A DNA stretch of 56,450 nt from Pseudoduganella buxea (GTDB lineage Bacteria; Pseudomonadota; Gammaproteobacteria; Burkholderiales; Burkholderiaceae_D). Every line of letters begins with the position of its first letter. Positions within the stretch are counted from its first letter, which is position 1. The position numbers and the translations under genes are program-made. The notes under the pieces are model-generated. The model worked only from the letters and a program-made list of their open reading frames with translations. It was not told the origin of the DNA and searched no databases. The DNA lies in the NCBI RefSeq assembly GCF_009720835.1, contig NZ_WNKZ01000034.1, positions 1-56,450 of the forward strand. The letters run 5' to 3'. Below are positions 18,575 to 27,280 of this stretch, piece by piece.

Positions 18575-19081
18575 TCAGGCGCGGGCAGGGGGCAGCAGGG
18601 CCTCGATATCGGCGGCGATGTCTTCGGGCTTCGTGGTGGGCGCGTAGCGGTGCGCCACGGTGCCGTCCGGCTTGACGAGGAACTTGGTGAAGTTCCACTT
18701 GATGCCTTCCGTGCCCAGCACGCCCGGCGCGCTCTGCTTGAGGAACTGGTACAGCGGGTGGGCGTTGGCGCCGTTGACGTCGATCTTGGCGAACAGGGGG
18801 AAGGTCACGCCGAACTTGGCGTCGCAGAAGGCGCCGATTTCCTCGTGCGTGCCCGATTCCTGGGCGCCGAACTGGTTGCACGGGAAGCCCAGCACGGCAA
18901 AGCCGCGCTCCTGAAAGCGTTCGTGCAGCTTCTCCAGCCCCGCGTACTGCGGCGTGAAGCCGCAGGCGCTGGCCGTGTTCACGATCAGCAGGGCCTTGCC
19001 ATGGTATTGCGCCAGCTCGACGGGCTGGCCGGCCAGGCTGACGGCGGAAAAATCGAAGACGGTTTTCGCGGTAGTGTTCAT
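18575..19081 (-). CDS. Glutathione peroxidase family protein (Cys type)
   Basis: This 168-residue thiol peroxidase has the GPx catalytic residues: C40 in NTASACGFTPQY, Q75 in FPCNQFGAQE and the Trp of IKWNFTKFL. A second conserved FCDAKFG cysteine may act in resolution, as in thioredoxin-dependent GPx enzymes. It reduces hydroperoxides in the cytoplasm. Its ATG shares one base with the pilU stop (TGATG), so it appears to be the last gene of a pilT-pilU-gpx transcript, an odd pairing of motility and oxidant defence. Confidence 0.93.
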   Translation of the reverse strand: MNTTAKTVFDFSAVSLAGQPVELAQYHGKALLIVNTASACGFTPQYAGLEKLHERFQERGFAVLGFPCNQFGAQESGTHEEIGAFCDAKFGVTFPLFAKIDVNGANAHPLYQFLKQSAPGVLGTEGIKWNFTKFLVKPDGTVAHRYAPTTKPEDIAADIEALLPPARA

Positions 19082-20217
19082 CAGATCAGTCCCAAGTGTT
19101 CGGTGCCGGCCGACAGGTCGCGCGTTTTCGCGGCCTTGCCTTCGAGCTTGATGGCCAGCCGCAGGTCGTTGACGGAATCGGCGTTGCGCAAGGCATCCTC
19201 GTAGCTGATCTTGTCCGCCTCGAACAGGTCGAACAGCGACTGGTCGAAGGTCTGCATGCCCAGTTCGCGCGACTTCTTCATCAGCTCCTTGATCTCGTGC
19301 ACCTGGCCCTTGAAGATCAGGTCCGAGATCAGGGGAGAGTTGAGCATGATTTCGATGGCGACGGCGCGCCCACGGCTTTCCTTGAGCGGAATGAGGCGCT
19401 GCGAGATCATGCCCTTCAGGTTCAGCGACAGGTCCATCAGCAGCTGCTGGCGGCGCTCTTCCGGGAAGAAGTTGATGATGCGGTCCAGTGCCTGGTTGGC
19501 GCTGTTGGCATGCAGGGTGGCCAGGCACAGGTGGCCCGTTTCGGCGAAGGCGATGGCGTGGTCCATCGTTTCGCGGTCGCGGATTTCGCCGATCTGGATT
19601 ACGTCCGGCGCCTGGCGCAGCGTGTTCTTCAGCGCCACCGCCCAGTCTTCCGTGTCGACCCCCACTTCGCGCTGCGTGACGATGCAGTTGCGGTGCGGGT
19701 GGACGAATTCGACGGGGTCCTCGATGGTGATGATGTGGCCATGACTGTGCTCGTTGCGGTGCCCGACCATCGCGGCCAGCGTGGTCGACTTGCCCGACCC
19801 GGTGGCGCCGACCATGATGACGAGGCCCCGCTTGGCCATCACGACATCCTTCAGCACGGCCGGCAAACCCAGCTCGTCCAGGTCGGGAATGGCGCTGTTA
19901 ATCGTGCGCAGCACCATGCCGACGGCGCTCATCTGAACGAAGGCGGAAACGCGAAAGCGCCCCAGGTCGCCCGGGCTGATGGCGAAGTTCGCTTCTTTCG
20001 TCAGCTCGAACGACGCGGTCTGCTTGTCGTTCATGATGGAGCGGGCCAGGTCGGTGGTGTGGGCCGCCGTCAGCGGCTGGGCCGACACGGGCGTGAGCTT
20101 GCCGTCGATCTTGATGGCCGGCGGGAAGCCGGCCGTAATGAACAGGTCCGAGCCTTTTTTGCTGACCATCAGGCGCAGCAGGTCGAACATGAATTTGGAT
20201 GCCTGGTCGCGTTCCAT
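19081..20217 (-). CDS. pilU: Type IV pilus retraction ATPase PilU
   Basis: This 378-residue hexameric ATPase has Walker A GATGSGKSTT, the Asp box HIITIEDPVEFVH, Walker B-like DVIQIGEIRDRETM and the His box ETGHLCLATLHANS. At the place where PilT has AIRNLIRE it reads SPLISDLIFKGQ, which marks it as PilU. PilU works with PilT to power pilus retraction in twitching motility. The gene starts four bases after the pilT stop and overlaps gpx by one base. Confidence 0.94.
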   Translation of the reverse strand: MERDQASKFMFDLLRLMVSKKGSDLFITAGFPPAIKIDGKLTPVSAQPLTAAHTTDLARSIMNDKQTASFELTKEANFAISPGDLGRFRVSAFVQMSAVGMVLRTINSAIPDLDELGLPAVLKDVVMAKRGLVIMVGATGSGKSTTLAAMVGHRNEHSHGHIITIEDPVEFVHPHRNCIVTQREVGVDTEDWAVALKNTLRQAPDVIQIGEIRDRETMDHAIAFAETGHLCLATLHANSANQALDRIINFFPEERRQQLLMDLSLNLKGMISQRLIPLKESRGRAVAIEIMLNSPLISDLIFKGQVHEIKELMKKSRELGMQTFDQSLFDLFEADKISYEDALRNADSVNDLRLAIKLEGKAAKTRDLSAGTEHLGLI

Positions 20218-20221
20218 GTGC

Positions 20222-21265
20222 TCAGCCCGGGAAGTTTTCGGGAATCTTCGCGGCCTGGCGGGCGCTAGCTGCCGAGATGACGTTGCGGCGCACCAGGTCC
20301 GTCAGGTTCTGGTCCAGGGTCTGCATGCCCACGTTGCTGCCGGTCTGGATGGCCGAGTACATCTGGGCGATCTTCGCTTCGCGGATCAGGTTGCGGATGG
20401 CCGGCGTACCCACCATGATTTCATGGGCGGCCACGCGGCCGGCGCCGTCCTTCGTCTTCAGCAGCGTCTGCGAGATGACGGCCTGCAGCGATTCGGACAG
20501 CATGGCCCGCACCATCTCCTTTTCCTCGGCCGGGAAGACGTCGACGATACGGTCGATGGTCTTGGCGGCCGACGAGGTGTGCAGGGTGCCGAACACCAGG
20601 TGGCCCGTCTCGGCGGCCGACAGGGCCAGGCGGATCGTCTCCAGGTCGCGCAGCTCGCCCACCAGGATCGCATCCGGGTCTTCCCGCAGCGCCGAGCGCA
20701 GCGCGTTATTGAACGACAGCGTGTGCGGCCCCACTTCGCGCTGGTTGATCAGGCACTTCTTCGATTCGTGCACGAACTCGATCGGGTCCTCGATGGTGAG
20801 GATGTGGCCGTACTCGTTCTCGTTCAGGTGGTTCACCATCGCCGCCAGGGTGGTGGACTTGCCCGAGCCGGTGGGGCCCGTGACGAGCACGAGGCCGCGG
20901 GGCTTCAGTGCGAAGTCGGCGAAGATGCGCGGCGCGTTCAGCTCTTCCAGGGTCAGGATCTTCGACGGGATGGTGCGCAGCACGGCCGAGGCGCCCCGTT
21001 CCTGGTTGTACGCATTGACGCGAAAGCGGGCCAGGCCGGGAATGGCGAAGCTGAAGTCCACTTCCAGCATTTCCTCGTAGGCCTTGCGCTGGCCGTCGTT
21101 CATGATGTCATAGATCATGCCGTGCACGTCCTTGTGCTCCAGCGGCGGCAGGTTGATGCGGCGGACATCGCCGTGCACGCGGATCATCGGCGGCAGGCCG
21201 GCGGACAGGTGCAGGTCCGAGGCCTTGTTCTTGACGGAGAAAGCGAGTAGTTCGGAGATGTCCAT
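20222..21265 (-). CDS. pilT: Type IV pilus retraction ATPase PilT
   Basis: This 347-residue protein has the standard PilT N-terminus MDISELLAFSVKNKASDLHLS. Walker A is GPTGSGKSTT, the Asp box is HILTIEDPIEFVHE, Walker B is DAILVGELRDLET and the His box is ETGHLVFGTLHTSS. The diagnostic C-terminal TPAIRNLIREAKIAQ is present. It drives pilus depolymerisation at the inner membrane. The start has no clear ribosome binding site, because an AT-rich TTATAA sits directly before the ATG. pilU follows with a four-base gap. Confidence 0.96.
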   Translation of the reverse strand: MDISELLAFSVKNKASDLHLSAGLPPMIRVHGDVRRINLPPLEHKDVHGMIYDIMNDGQRKAYEEMLEVDFSFAIPGLARFRVNAYNQERGASAVLRTIPSKILTLEELNAPRIFADFALKPRGLVLVTGPTGSGKSTTLAAMVNHLNENEYGHILTIEDPIEFVHESKKCLINQREVGPHTLSFNNALRSALREDPDAILVGELRDLETIRLALSAAETGHLVFGTLHTSSAAKTIDRIVDVFPAEEKEMVRAMLSESLQAVISQTLLKTKDGAGRVAAHEIMVGTPAIRNLIREAKIAQMYSAIQTGSNVGMQTLDQNLTDLVRRNVISAASARQAAKIPENFPG

Positions 21266-21288
21266 TTATAATCCAGTGAATATTTGAA

Positions 21289-21320
21289 TAACAATGCAGG
21301 CTTCGATAACAATGCAGGCC
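21289..21320 (+). repeat. Two direct copies of a 14-base sequence in the pilT-yggS divergent region
   Basis: The sequence ataacaatgcaggc occurs at 21289-21302 and again at 21307-21320, a spacing of 18 bases, between the divergent pilT and yggS genes. A regulator binding site is possible, as is a local duplication. Each copy contains an in-frame ATG for yggS but no ribosome binding site. Confidence 0.55.
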
Positions 21321-21410
21321 GTATTGGAAGCGGGTGCTGGCAACGCAGATGGTGATAAATCTGCAAGCATCGGCGCGCACGCGGCCTTTACCGAAGCCGG
21401 ATCGACGATT

Positions 21411-22118
21411 ATGTCCACAATCACACAGAACATGCAAGCAGTCGGGCAGGCCATCGCGGCTGCCGCCCTGGATGCGCGGCGGCTGCGCGACAGCGTGCGT
21501 CTGCTGGCCGTGTCGAAGACCTTCGGCCCTGAGGCCGTCATCGAGGCGGCCGGCGCCGGCCAGCGTGCCTTCGGCGAGAACTACGTGCAGGAAGGCGTCG
21601 ACAAGGTGCAGGCGCTGCGCGCGGCGCTGCCCGACGTGCCGCTGGAATGGCATTTCATCGGCCCCATACAGAGTAACAAGACGCGGCCCATCGCCACGCA
21701 CTTCGACTGGGTCCATACGGTCGAGCGCGAGAAGATCGCCCAGCGGCTGTCGGAACAGCGTCCGGAAGAGTTGGGGCCCCTGAACGTGTGCCTGCAGGTC
21801 AATATCAGCGGTGAAGCCAGCAAGAGCGGCGTGGCGCCCGGCGACGTGGCGGCGCTGGCACGCAGCGTCGCCGCCCTGCCGCGCCTGCGCCTGCGCGGCC
21901 TGATGGCCATTCCCGAACCGACCGAGGATTTCTCCGCCCAGCGCGCTGCCTTTGCCGCGCTGCGCACCTTGTACGAGGAACTGCGGGCGCAAGGCTTCGA
22001 GCTCGACACGCTGTCGATGGGCATGTCGGCCGACCTGCGCGCGGCCGTGCTGGAAGGCGCCACCATCGTACGTGTCGGCAGCGCCATCTTCGGCGCGCGC
22101 CATTACCAACAAGGATGA
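21411..22118 (+). CDS. yggS: YggS/PROSC-family pyridoxal phosphate homeostasis protein
   Basis: This 235-residue protein has the single-domain alanine-racemase-like barrel of the YggS family. It shows the PLP lysine in LLAVSKTFGPEAV, then FGENYVQEGVDK, WHFIGPIQSNKTR, LQVNISGEASKSG and the C-terminal LSMGMSADLRAAVLEGATIVRVGSAIFG. It binds PLP and buffers it rather than catalysing a classical reaction. I chose the ATG at 21411 to match family length, although the frame is open to 21294. Its stop overlaps an ATG just before proC, a conserved yggS-proC pairing. Confidence 0.94.
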   Translation: MSTITQNMQAVGQAIAAAALDARRLRDSVRLLAVSKTFGPEAVIEAAGAGQRAFGENYVQEGVDKVQALRAALPDVPLEWHFIGPIQSNKTRPIATHFDWVHTVEREKIAQRLSEQRPEELGPLNVCLQVNISGEASKSGVAPGDVAALARSVAALPRLRLRGLMAIPEPTEDFSAQRAAFAALRTLYEELRAQGFELDTLSMGMSADLRAAVLEGATIVRVGSAIFGARHYQQG

Positions 22119-22120
22119 CC

Positions 22121-22960
22121 ATGAAGATTGCATTTATCGGCGGCGGCAATATGGCCGCTGCCCTGATCGCCGGACTGGCCGGCAAGATCACGCCGGGCGC
22201 GAACATCCATGTCGTCGACCCGAACGCCGTGGCGCTGGAGCGGCTGCATGCGGGGCATGGCGTCACCACGGCCACCACCATCGACGCGGCCGTGACGGCC
22301 GCCGAAGTGATCGTGCTGGCCGTCAAACCCCAGAGCATGCGCGAAGTGACGGCGCAGCTGCTGCCCTTGCTGGGCAGCGCGGCGCGCGCGCCGCTGATCG
22401 TATCGATCGCCGCCGGCATCCGCGCGGCCGACCTGTCGCGCTGGCTGGGCGGCCACGATGCCATTGTCCGCTGCATGCCGAACACGCCGGCGCTGATCGG
22501 CATGGGCATCACGGGCATGGTGGCGTCGGGCGGCGTCAGCACGGCCCAGCGCACCCTGGCCGACCAGGTGCTGCAGGCCGTGGGCACGACGATGTGGCTG
22601 GACGATGAAACGCTGATCGATGCCGTCACGGCCGTCTCCGGCAGCGGCCCGGCCTATGTGTTCTACTTTATCGAAGCAATGGCGCGCGCCGGCACGGAGC
22701 TGGGGCTCACGCCTGAGCAGAGCCTGGCGCTGGCCAAGGCCACCTTTACGGGCGCGGCGGAGCTGGCGGCCCGGTCGGACGAGCCGGTGGCGCTGCTGCG
22801 CGAACGCGTCACGTCCAAGGGCGGCACCACGTACGCGGCCTTGACCAGCATGGAGCAGGGCGGCGTGGGGCCGGCCATCGCGGCGGCCGTGAAGGCGGCG
22901 GCGGCGCGGGGCAGGGAACTCGGCGACGAGCTGGGTCATGAGCCGGGAACGGCATCGTGA
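22121..22960 (+). CDS. proC: Pyrroline-5-carboxylate reductase
   Basis: This 279-residue enzyme reduces pyrroline-5-carboxylate to proline with NAD(P)H. The Rossmann motif is IAFIGGGNMAAALIAGL and the C-terminal signature runs from SGSGPAYVFYFIEAM to TSKGGTTYAALTSMEQGG. VRCMPNTPALIGMG in the middle is typical of ProC. The ATG at 22121 (MKIAFIGG) is preferred over the ATG at 22115 that overlaps the yggS stop, since AAGGA is then correctly spaced. The next gene starts with GTG over its stop codon. Confidence 0.95.
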   Translation: MKIAFIGGGNMAAALIAGLAGKITPGANIHVVDPNAVALERLHAGHGVTTATTIDAAVTAAEVIVLAVKPQSMREVTAQLLPLLGSAARAPLIVSIAAGIRAADLSRWLGGHDAIVRCMPNTPALIGMGITGMVASGGVSTAQRTLADQVLQAVGTTMWLDDETLIDAVTAVSGSGPAYVFYFIEAMARAGTELGLTPEQSLALAKATFTGAAELAARSDEPVALLRERVTSKGGTTYAALTSMEQGGVGPAIAAAVKAAAARGRELGDELGHEPGTAS

Positions 22961-23358
22961 GCGCCGCCATGCTGCACCACCTGTCGCTGGGCGTGCGCGA
23001 CCTGGCCGCCAGCGGCACCTTCTATGACGGCACGATGGGCGCGCTGGGATTCCGGCGCGTGTTCGAGGACGACGACGCCATCGGCTACGGCAGCGTGGAC
23101 GACCAGGACATCCTGTGCCTGAAGCTGCGCGCCGACGCGGCGCCCCCCGGCGACGGCTTCCACCTGGCCTTCGCCGCGCCGACGCGCGCGGCCGTGGACC
23201 TGTTCCACTCGGCCGGCATGCTGGCCGGTGGCCGCGACAACGGCGCACCGGGCCTGCGCGAGGAGTACGGCCCGACCTACTACGCCGCCTTCCTGGTGGA
23301 CCCGGACGGCTACCGCATCGAGGCCGTCACGAAGAACGAAGCGACGGTGGCGCCATGA
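22957..23358 (+). CDS. VOC-family (glyoxalase-like) protein
   Basis: This 133-residue protein has the vicinal oxygen chelate fold: MLHHLSLGVRDLAASGTFYD at the start, a paired strand near FHLAFAAPTRAAVDLFH, and a final YYAAFLVDPDGYRIEAVT. The first His and last Glu sit where metal ligands usually are. Relatives include glyoxalase I and small dioxygenase-like proteins, and the reaction is unknown. It begins with GTG at 22957 overlapping the proC stop; an ATG at 22969 is an alternative. Confidence 0.85.
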   Translation: MSAAMLHHLSLGVRDLAASGTFYDGTMGALGFRRVFEDDDAIGYGSVDDQDILCLKLRADAAPPGDGFHLAFAAPTRAAVDLFHSAGMLAGGRDNGAPGLREEYGPTYYAAFLVDPDGYRIEAVTKNEATVAP

Positions 23359-23606
23359 CGTCGATCCGGGGCAACCAGCGGCTCAAGGAGCTGGAACGCA
23401 AATGGTGGTTCGTCGCGCTGATCGCCGTGCTGACGACGTTCGTGACGCGCTACCTGCTCGCGGGGGCCGGCTTGCCGGCCGCGCCGGAGGGCTTCAGCGG
23501 CTTTGCCGTGTATGCCTTCTGCTTCCTCGGCGTGTGGAAGATGTTTGCGGGGCTGGGCTGGCTGGTGGGCCTGCTGTGCTTCGTGCCGGCCGCGCCGAAA
23601 GGCTGA
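23355..23606 (+). CDS. Small two-helix membrane protein of unknown function
   Basis: This 83-residue protein has a basic N-terminus (SIRGNQRLKELERK) and two hydrophobic segments, WWFVALIAVLTTFVTRYLL and a C-terminal stretch around FAVYAFCFLGVWKMF. It overlaps the VOC gene by four bases in an ATGA arrangement and has GC-rich codon use like its neighbours, so it is likely real. I do not recognise a family. A terminator hairpin lies 41 bases downstream. Confidence 0.65.
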   Translation: MTSIRGNQRLKELERKWWFVALIAVLTTFVTRYLLAGAGLPAAPEGFSGFAVYAFCFLGVWKMFAGLGWLVGLLCFVPAAPKG

Positions 23607-23647
23607 GGGGCAGGCGATAAATGCCCGCGCGGTGCGGACAGGCGAAA

Positions 23648-23670
23648 AAAGGCCCGCGTAGCGGGCCTTT
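23648..23670. terminator. Bidirectional terminator between convergent genes
   Basis: The arms aaaggcccgc and gcgggccttt make a 10-bp stem with a three-base loop, A-rich on one side and T-rich on the other. It lies between genes ending at 23606 (plus) and 23689 (minus), so it probably serves both. Confidence 0.8.
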
Positions 23671-23688
23671 CCACGTGCATGCGCGAGA

Positions 23689-24063
23689 TCAGTCGCGCGA
23701 GATGATCACGCCGAGCAGCAGGCCGACGACGCCGCCGACCAGCACGGATTTCCATGGATTGTCGTGGACATAGGTGTCGGTCGCCTGCGCCGCCAGCTTG
23801 GTCTTGGCCAGCACCGTGTCTTCCATCGTCAGCAGATTGGTTTTTGCCGTACGCAGCGTTTCCTGGAACTTCGTCTTCGCTTCGTTCAGGTCGTCGGCAC
23901 CGGAATTGGCGGCGCCGCGCAGCCATTGCTCCGCGTCGCTGATTGCCGTTTTCAGGTCGCCCATCAGGCGTTCACGTGCCGCGCCGCTCTCATTGTTGCT
24001 GTCGAAAGTCTTGCCATTGCCGGTGCTTACGCCGCCGGCGGTCTGGTTTGTCGTCTGATCCAT
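23689..24063 (-). CDS. DUF883-family (YqjD/ElaB-like) membrane-anchored protein
   Basis: This 124-residue protein has a polar N-terminus, a long amphipathic helical part (about 30-95, with AISDAEQWLRGAANSG and KFQETLRTAKTNLLTMED), and a C-terminal glycine-rich membrane anchor VLVGGVVGLLLGVIISRD preceded by VHDNPWKSV. This is the standard DUF883 layout. E. coli relatives YqjD and ElaB are stationary-phase inner-membrane proteins that bind ribosomes. The ATG at 24063 follows AAAAGAGG; the upstream open frame lacks family similarity. Confidence 0.88.
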   Translation of the reverse strand: MDQTTNQTAGGVSTGNGKTFDSNNESGAARERLMGDLKTAISDAEQWLRGAANSGADDLNEAKTKFQETLRTAKTNLLTMEDTVLAKTKLAAQATDTYVHDNPWKSVLVGGVVGLLLGVIISRD

Positions 24064-24156
24064 ATTGGCCTCTTTTTTGGATTGAACAGCTGGAACGTTT
24101 AGTCTAGTCAGCGACGGTGTGCGGGCATTGTTGTGCCGCAATTTTTCTTAACGGAA

Positions 24157-25038
24157 TCAACGCAGCGCAAAATCAAGCGCGATGCCGGCAAAAACCGCCG
24201 CTCCCAGGTAGTTATTGTGGCGGAATGCTGCAAAGCATGGCGCACGCTCGCGTCCACGGATCAGGAAGTAGTGATATACGGCACAGCCCGCCGCCACGAC
24301 GAGGCCCGCGAGGAAGGGCAGGCCCAGGCCGAAATGGCGGCCCGCGGCCAGCAGGATGGCCAGGTGGACCACGTAGCACAGCATGACGATCGTCACGTCG
24401 TACCGGCCGAACGTGATGGCGGACGTCTTGATGCCGATCTTCAGGTCGTCGTCGCGGTCGACCATCGCGTACTCCGTGTCGTAGGCAACAGCCCAGAACA
24501 CGTTGCCCAGCAGGAGCAGCCACGCGTAGGCCGGCACCGTGTCCTGCACGGCAGCGAAGGCCATCGGGATGCCGAAGCCGAAAGCGATGCCCAGGTAGGC
24601 CTGGGGAATGGCGAAGAAGCGCTTGAAGTAGGGGTAGGTGCCGGCAATGATGACGGCCGCCACGCTGAGCTGCTTGACGAGCGTGTTCAGTGGCAGGATC
24701 AGCAGGAAGGCCGCAATCGACAGGCCGGCGGCGATGGCGACCGCTTCCTTGCCGCTGATGCGCCCGCTCGTGATGGGGCGGTCGGCCGTGCGCTTCACGT
24801 GCCGGTCGATGTCCTGGTCGGCGTAGTCGTTGATGGCGCAACCGGCCGAGCGCATCAGGAGCGTGCCCAGCGAGAAGATGACGAGCAGGTGCCAGTCGGG
24901 CACGCCGCCGGTTGCCAGCCACAGCGCGGACAGGGTGGGCCACAGCAGCAGCACGGTGCCGATAGGCTTGTCGAGCCGCACCAGGCGGAAGTACAGGGAC
25001 AGCTTGCTGGGGGCGGGCGGGGAGGACGAAGCGTGCAC
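24157..25038 (-). CDS. ubiA: 4-hydroxybenzoate polyprenyltransferase UbiA
   Basis: This 293-residue enzyme attaches the polyprenyl tail to 4-hydroxybenzoate in ubiquinone synthesis. It has the two Asp-rich motifs of the UbiA family: [20 protein letters not shown] near residue 77 and [18 protein letters not shown] near 195. About eight hydrophobic helices surround them, and the N-terminus [23 protein letters not shown] is typical. No ATG lies near the expected start, so I chose GTG at 25038; this is the only uncertain part. It lies 23 bases after the oxyR stop on the same strand. Confidence 0.92.
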   Translation of the reverse strand: MHASSSPPAPSKLSLYFRLVRLDKPIGTVLLLWPTLSALWLATGGVPDWHLLVIFSLGTLLMRSAGCAINDYADQDIDRHVKRTADRPITSGRISGKEAVAIAAGLSIAAFLLILPLNTLVKQLSVAAVIIAGTYPYFKRFFAIPQAYLGIAFGFGIPMAFAAVQDTVPAYAWLLLLGNVFWAVAYDTEYAMVDRDDDLKIGIKTSAITFGRYDVTIVMLCYVVHLAILLAAGRHFGLGLPFLAGLVVAAGCAVYHYFLIRGRERAPCFAAFRHNNYLGAAVFAGIALDFALR

Positions 25039-25061
25039 GGCGGAATCGGGATCAGGGTTGG

Positions 25062-26003
25062 TCAGACGGCGGCGTCGGCCGCCAGGGTGGTGACGCCGGG
25101 CAGCTCGCATTGCCCCACGGCGTCGATGACGGCATCGATGGCGGCCTTGCGGGTAAAGCTCTTGCGCCACACGATGACGACGCGGCGCGACGGCTGCGGT
25201 GCCTCGAATTCGCGGAACTGCAGCATGCCGCCGCGGGCGGCCATGTCCGGCACCGAGGCGCGCGGCAGCACGGTCAGGCCGATGCCGCTGGCCACCATGT
25301 GGCGGATGGTTTCCAGCGACGAGCCTTCGAAGGTGCGCTGCATGCCGTTGCCCGGCGTAGCAAAGCGCGCCATCTCCGGGCACACTTCCAGCACCTGGTC
25401 GCGGAAGCAGTGGCCGTTCCCCAAGAGCAGCATGGTTTCGCTCTTCAGGTCGTCGGCCGGGATGCGTTCCCGTTCGGCCCATGCATGGTGCTGCGGCATG
25501 GCAACGACGAAGGGCTCGTCGTACAGGGCCTGCATGGCCATGCCGTGGTCGGGCAGCGGCAGGGCCATGATGGCGGCATCGAGCTCGCCCTGGCGCAGCA
25601 TCTCCAGCAGCTTGACGGTGAAGTTTTCCTGCAGGATCAGCGGCATCTGCGGCGTCTGGTCGATCATGTGCTTGACCAGCGGCGGCAGCAGGTAGGGGCC
25701 GATGGTGTAGATGACACCCAGGCGCAGCGGGCCGGACAGCGGGTCCTTGTTCTGCTTGGCCAGTTCCTTGATGGCGGCCGTCTGCTCCAGCACCCGTTCG
25801 GCCTGGGCCACGATCTGGGCGCCCAGGGGCGTCACGGAAATTTCGGCGCCGCCCCGTTCGAACAGCGTCACGCCCAGCTCATCCTCCAGCTTCTTGATGG
25901 CGACCGACAGGGTCGGCTGTGCCACGAAGCAGGCTTCCGCCGCGTGGCCGAAATGCCTGGCGCGGGCGACGGCGACGATGTACTTCAGTTCGGTAAGTGT
26001 CAT
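25062..26003 (-). CDS. oxyR: Hydrogen peroxide-responsive regulator OxyR
   Basis: This 313-residue LysR-family regulator has the N-terminal helix-turn-helix ([30 protein letters not shown] in part) and a redox site with C199 and C208 in [12 protein letters not shown], the same positions as in E. coli OxyR. Peroxide forms a disulfide between these cysteines and switches the protein to activate antioxidant genes. The start at 26003 gives [19 protein letters not shown]; the frame stays open further up to 26081. It is divergent from a PilU-like ATPase gene over 90 bases, and ubiA follows. Confidence 0.95.
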   Translation of the reverse strand: MTLTELKYIVAVARARHFGHAAEACFVAQPTLSVAIKKLEDELGVTLFERGGAEISVTPLGAQIVAQAERVLEQTAAIKELAKQNKDPLSGPLRLGVIYTIGPYLLPPLVKHMIDQTPQMPLILQENFTVKLLEMLRQGELDAAIMALPLPDHGMAMQALYDEPFVVAMPQHHAWAERERIPADDLKSETMLLLGNGHCFRDQVLEVCPEMARFATPGNGMQRTFEGSSLETIRHMVASGIGLTVLPRASVPDMAARGGMLQFREFEAPQPSRRVVIVWRKSFTRKAAIDAVIDAVGQCELPGVTTLAADAAV

Positions 26004-26060
26004 AGGTGGTTTTGCCAGTGTGGGCCGGGGAGCGGTGATATTGTAACGGAATGCTCTGGC

Positions 26061-26066
26061 TATAAT
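26061..26066 (+). promoter_or_regulatory. Probable -10 box of the second pilU-like gene
   Basis: TATAAT occurs 27 bases before the ATG at 26094. No matching -35 is correctly spaced (TTGTAA at 26041-26046 leaves only 14 bases), so an activator may assist. OxyR, encoded next door, is a candidate by position only. Confidence 0.4.
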
Positions 26067-26093
26067 GAGCGAGAAACCCATAGCGAGGCGCGC

Positions 26094-27272
26094 ATGTCAT
26101 CCACTCTCGGTCCCGAAGAAGCCCAGGCCTATCTCCATAAATTGCTGAAGGCGATGCACCAGGTCGGTGGCTCGGACCTGTTCATCTCGGCCGACTTCCC
26201 GCCCAGCATCAAGTCGCAGGGCGCGATGAAGGCACTGAGCCAGCAGCGGCTGACGGGCGACGTCACGCGGGCGCTCGCCTACGCCATCATGAACGACAAG
26301 CAGCGCCGTGAGTTCGACGCGGAAATGGAGTGCAACTTCGCCATTTCCCTCCCCAACGTCTGCCGTTTTCGCGTCAACGTCTACGTCCAGCAGCAGAACG
26401 TGGCGATGGTGATCCGCACCATTGCTTCCGAGATCCCCACCTTCGAAAAACTGGAGCTGCCCGACATCCTGAAGGACGTCGTCATGACCAAGCGCGGGCT
26501 GGTGCTGGTGGTGGGCGGCACGGGTTCCGGCAAGTCGACGACATTGGCCGCCATGATCGATTATCGCAACGCCAATTCGGCTGGTCACATCATCACGGTG
26601 GAGGATCCGGTGGAATATGTCCACCGCAACAAGAACTGCCTGGTGACGCACCGGGAAGTGGGCGTGGACACGCACTCCTGGCACAACGCGCTGAAAAATA
26701 CGTTGAGACAGGCGCCGGATGTGATTCTGATCGGCGAAATTCGCGACACGGAGACGATGGAGCATGCCATTGCGTTTGCCGAGACGGGCCACCTGTGCCT
26801 GGGCACCCTGCATGCGAACAATGCCAACCAGACGATGGACCGCATCATCAACTTCTTCCCGGAAGAACGGCGCAACCAGCTGCTGATGGACCTGTCGTCG
26901 AACCTGCGCGCCATCGTGTCGCAGCGGCTGGTCCGCACGGAGGACGGCAAGGGGCGCAAGGCCGCCATCGAGATCCTGCTGAACACGCCGACGATCGCGG
27001 AGATGATCTTCAAGGGCAACTTCCACGCGATCAAGGAAATCATGCAGAAGTCGCGCGAGCTGGGCATGTGCACCTTCGACCAGGCCCTGTACGAACTCTA
27101 TAATAAGGGCTACATCTCGTACGAGGAGGCGCTGCGTAATGCCGATTCGGCCAACGGCCTGCGCCTGCAGATCAAGCTGCGGGGCGAGCGGGGCGAACCG
27201 GCCGGCGGCACCGCCCCCGGCAGCGCCCTCAGCATGCAGCTGGACGACGAGGAAGAAGATCCCCAAACGTGA
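26094..27272 (+). CDS. PilT/PilU-type ATPase, second PilU-like paralog
   Basis: This 392-residue ATPase has Walker A GGTGSGKSTT, Asp box HIITVEDPVEYVH, DVILIGEIRDTETM and His box ETGHLCLGTLHANN. It lacks the PilT AIRNLIRE motif, reading TPTIAEMIFKGN instead, so it groups with PilU rather than PilT. Its C-terminus adds a Gly/Pro and acidic tail (GERGEPAGG, DDEEEDPQT) absent from the PilU encoded at 19081. It lies apart from other pil genes, between oxyR and rfaE2, and its end overlaps or abuts rfaE2. It may support pilus retraction under other conditions or serve another secretion-like machine. Confidence 0.88.
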   Translation: MSSTLGPEEAQAYLHKLLKAMHQVGGSDLFISADFPPSIKSQGAMKALSQQRLTGDVTRALAYAIMNDKQRREFDAEMECNFAISLPNVCRFRVNVYVQQQNVAMVIRTIASEIPTFEKLELPDILKDVVMTKRGLVLVVGGTGSGKSTTLAAMIDYRNANSAGHIITVEDPVEYVHRNKNCLVTHREVGVDTHSWHNALKNTLRQAPDVILIGEIRDTETMEHAIAFAETGHLCLGTLHANNANQTMDRIINFFPEERRNQLLMDLSSNLRAIVSQRLVRTEDGKGRKAAIEILLNTPTIAEMIFKGNFHAIKEIMQKSRELGMCTFDQALYELYNKGYISYEEALRNADSANGLRLQIKLRGERGEPAGGTAPGSALSMQLDDEEEDPQT

Positions 27273-27280
27273 AAGAGAAC

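Noticed and set aside
21294..21410. N-terminal extension of YggS
   Set aside because: The 39 extra codons lie in the promoter region, lack a ribosome site and are absent from the family.
26041..26066. TTGTAA as the -35 partner of TATAAT upstream of the PilU-like gene
   Set aside because: The spacing is only 14 bases, too short for a sigma70 promoter; only the -10 box is reported.
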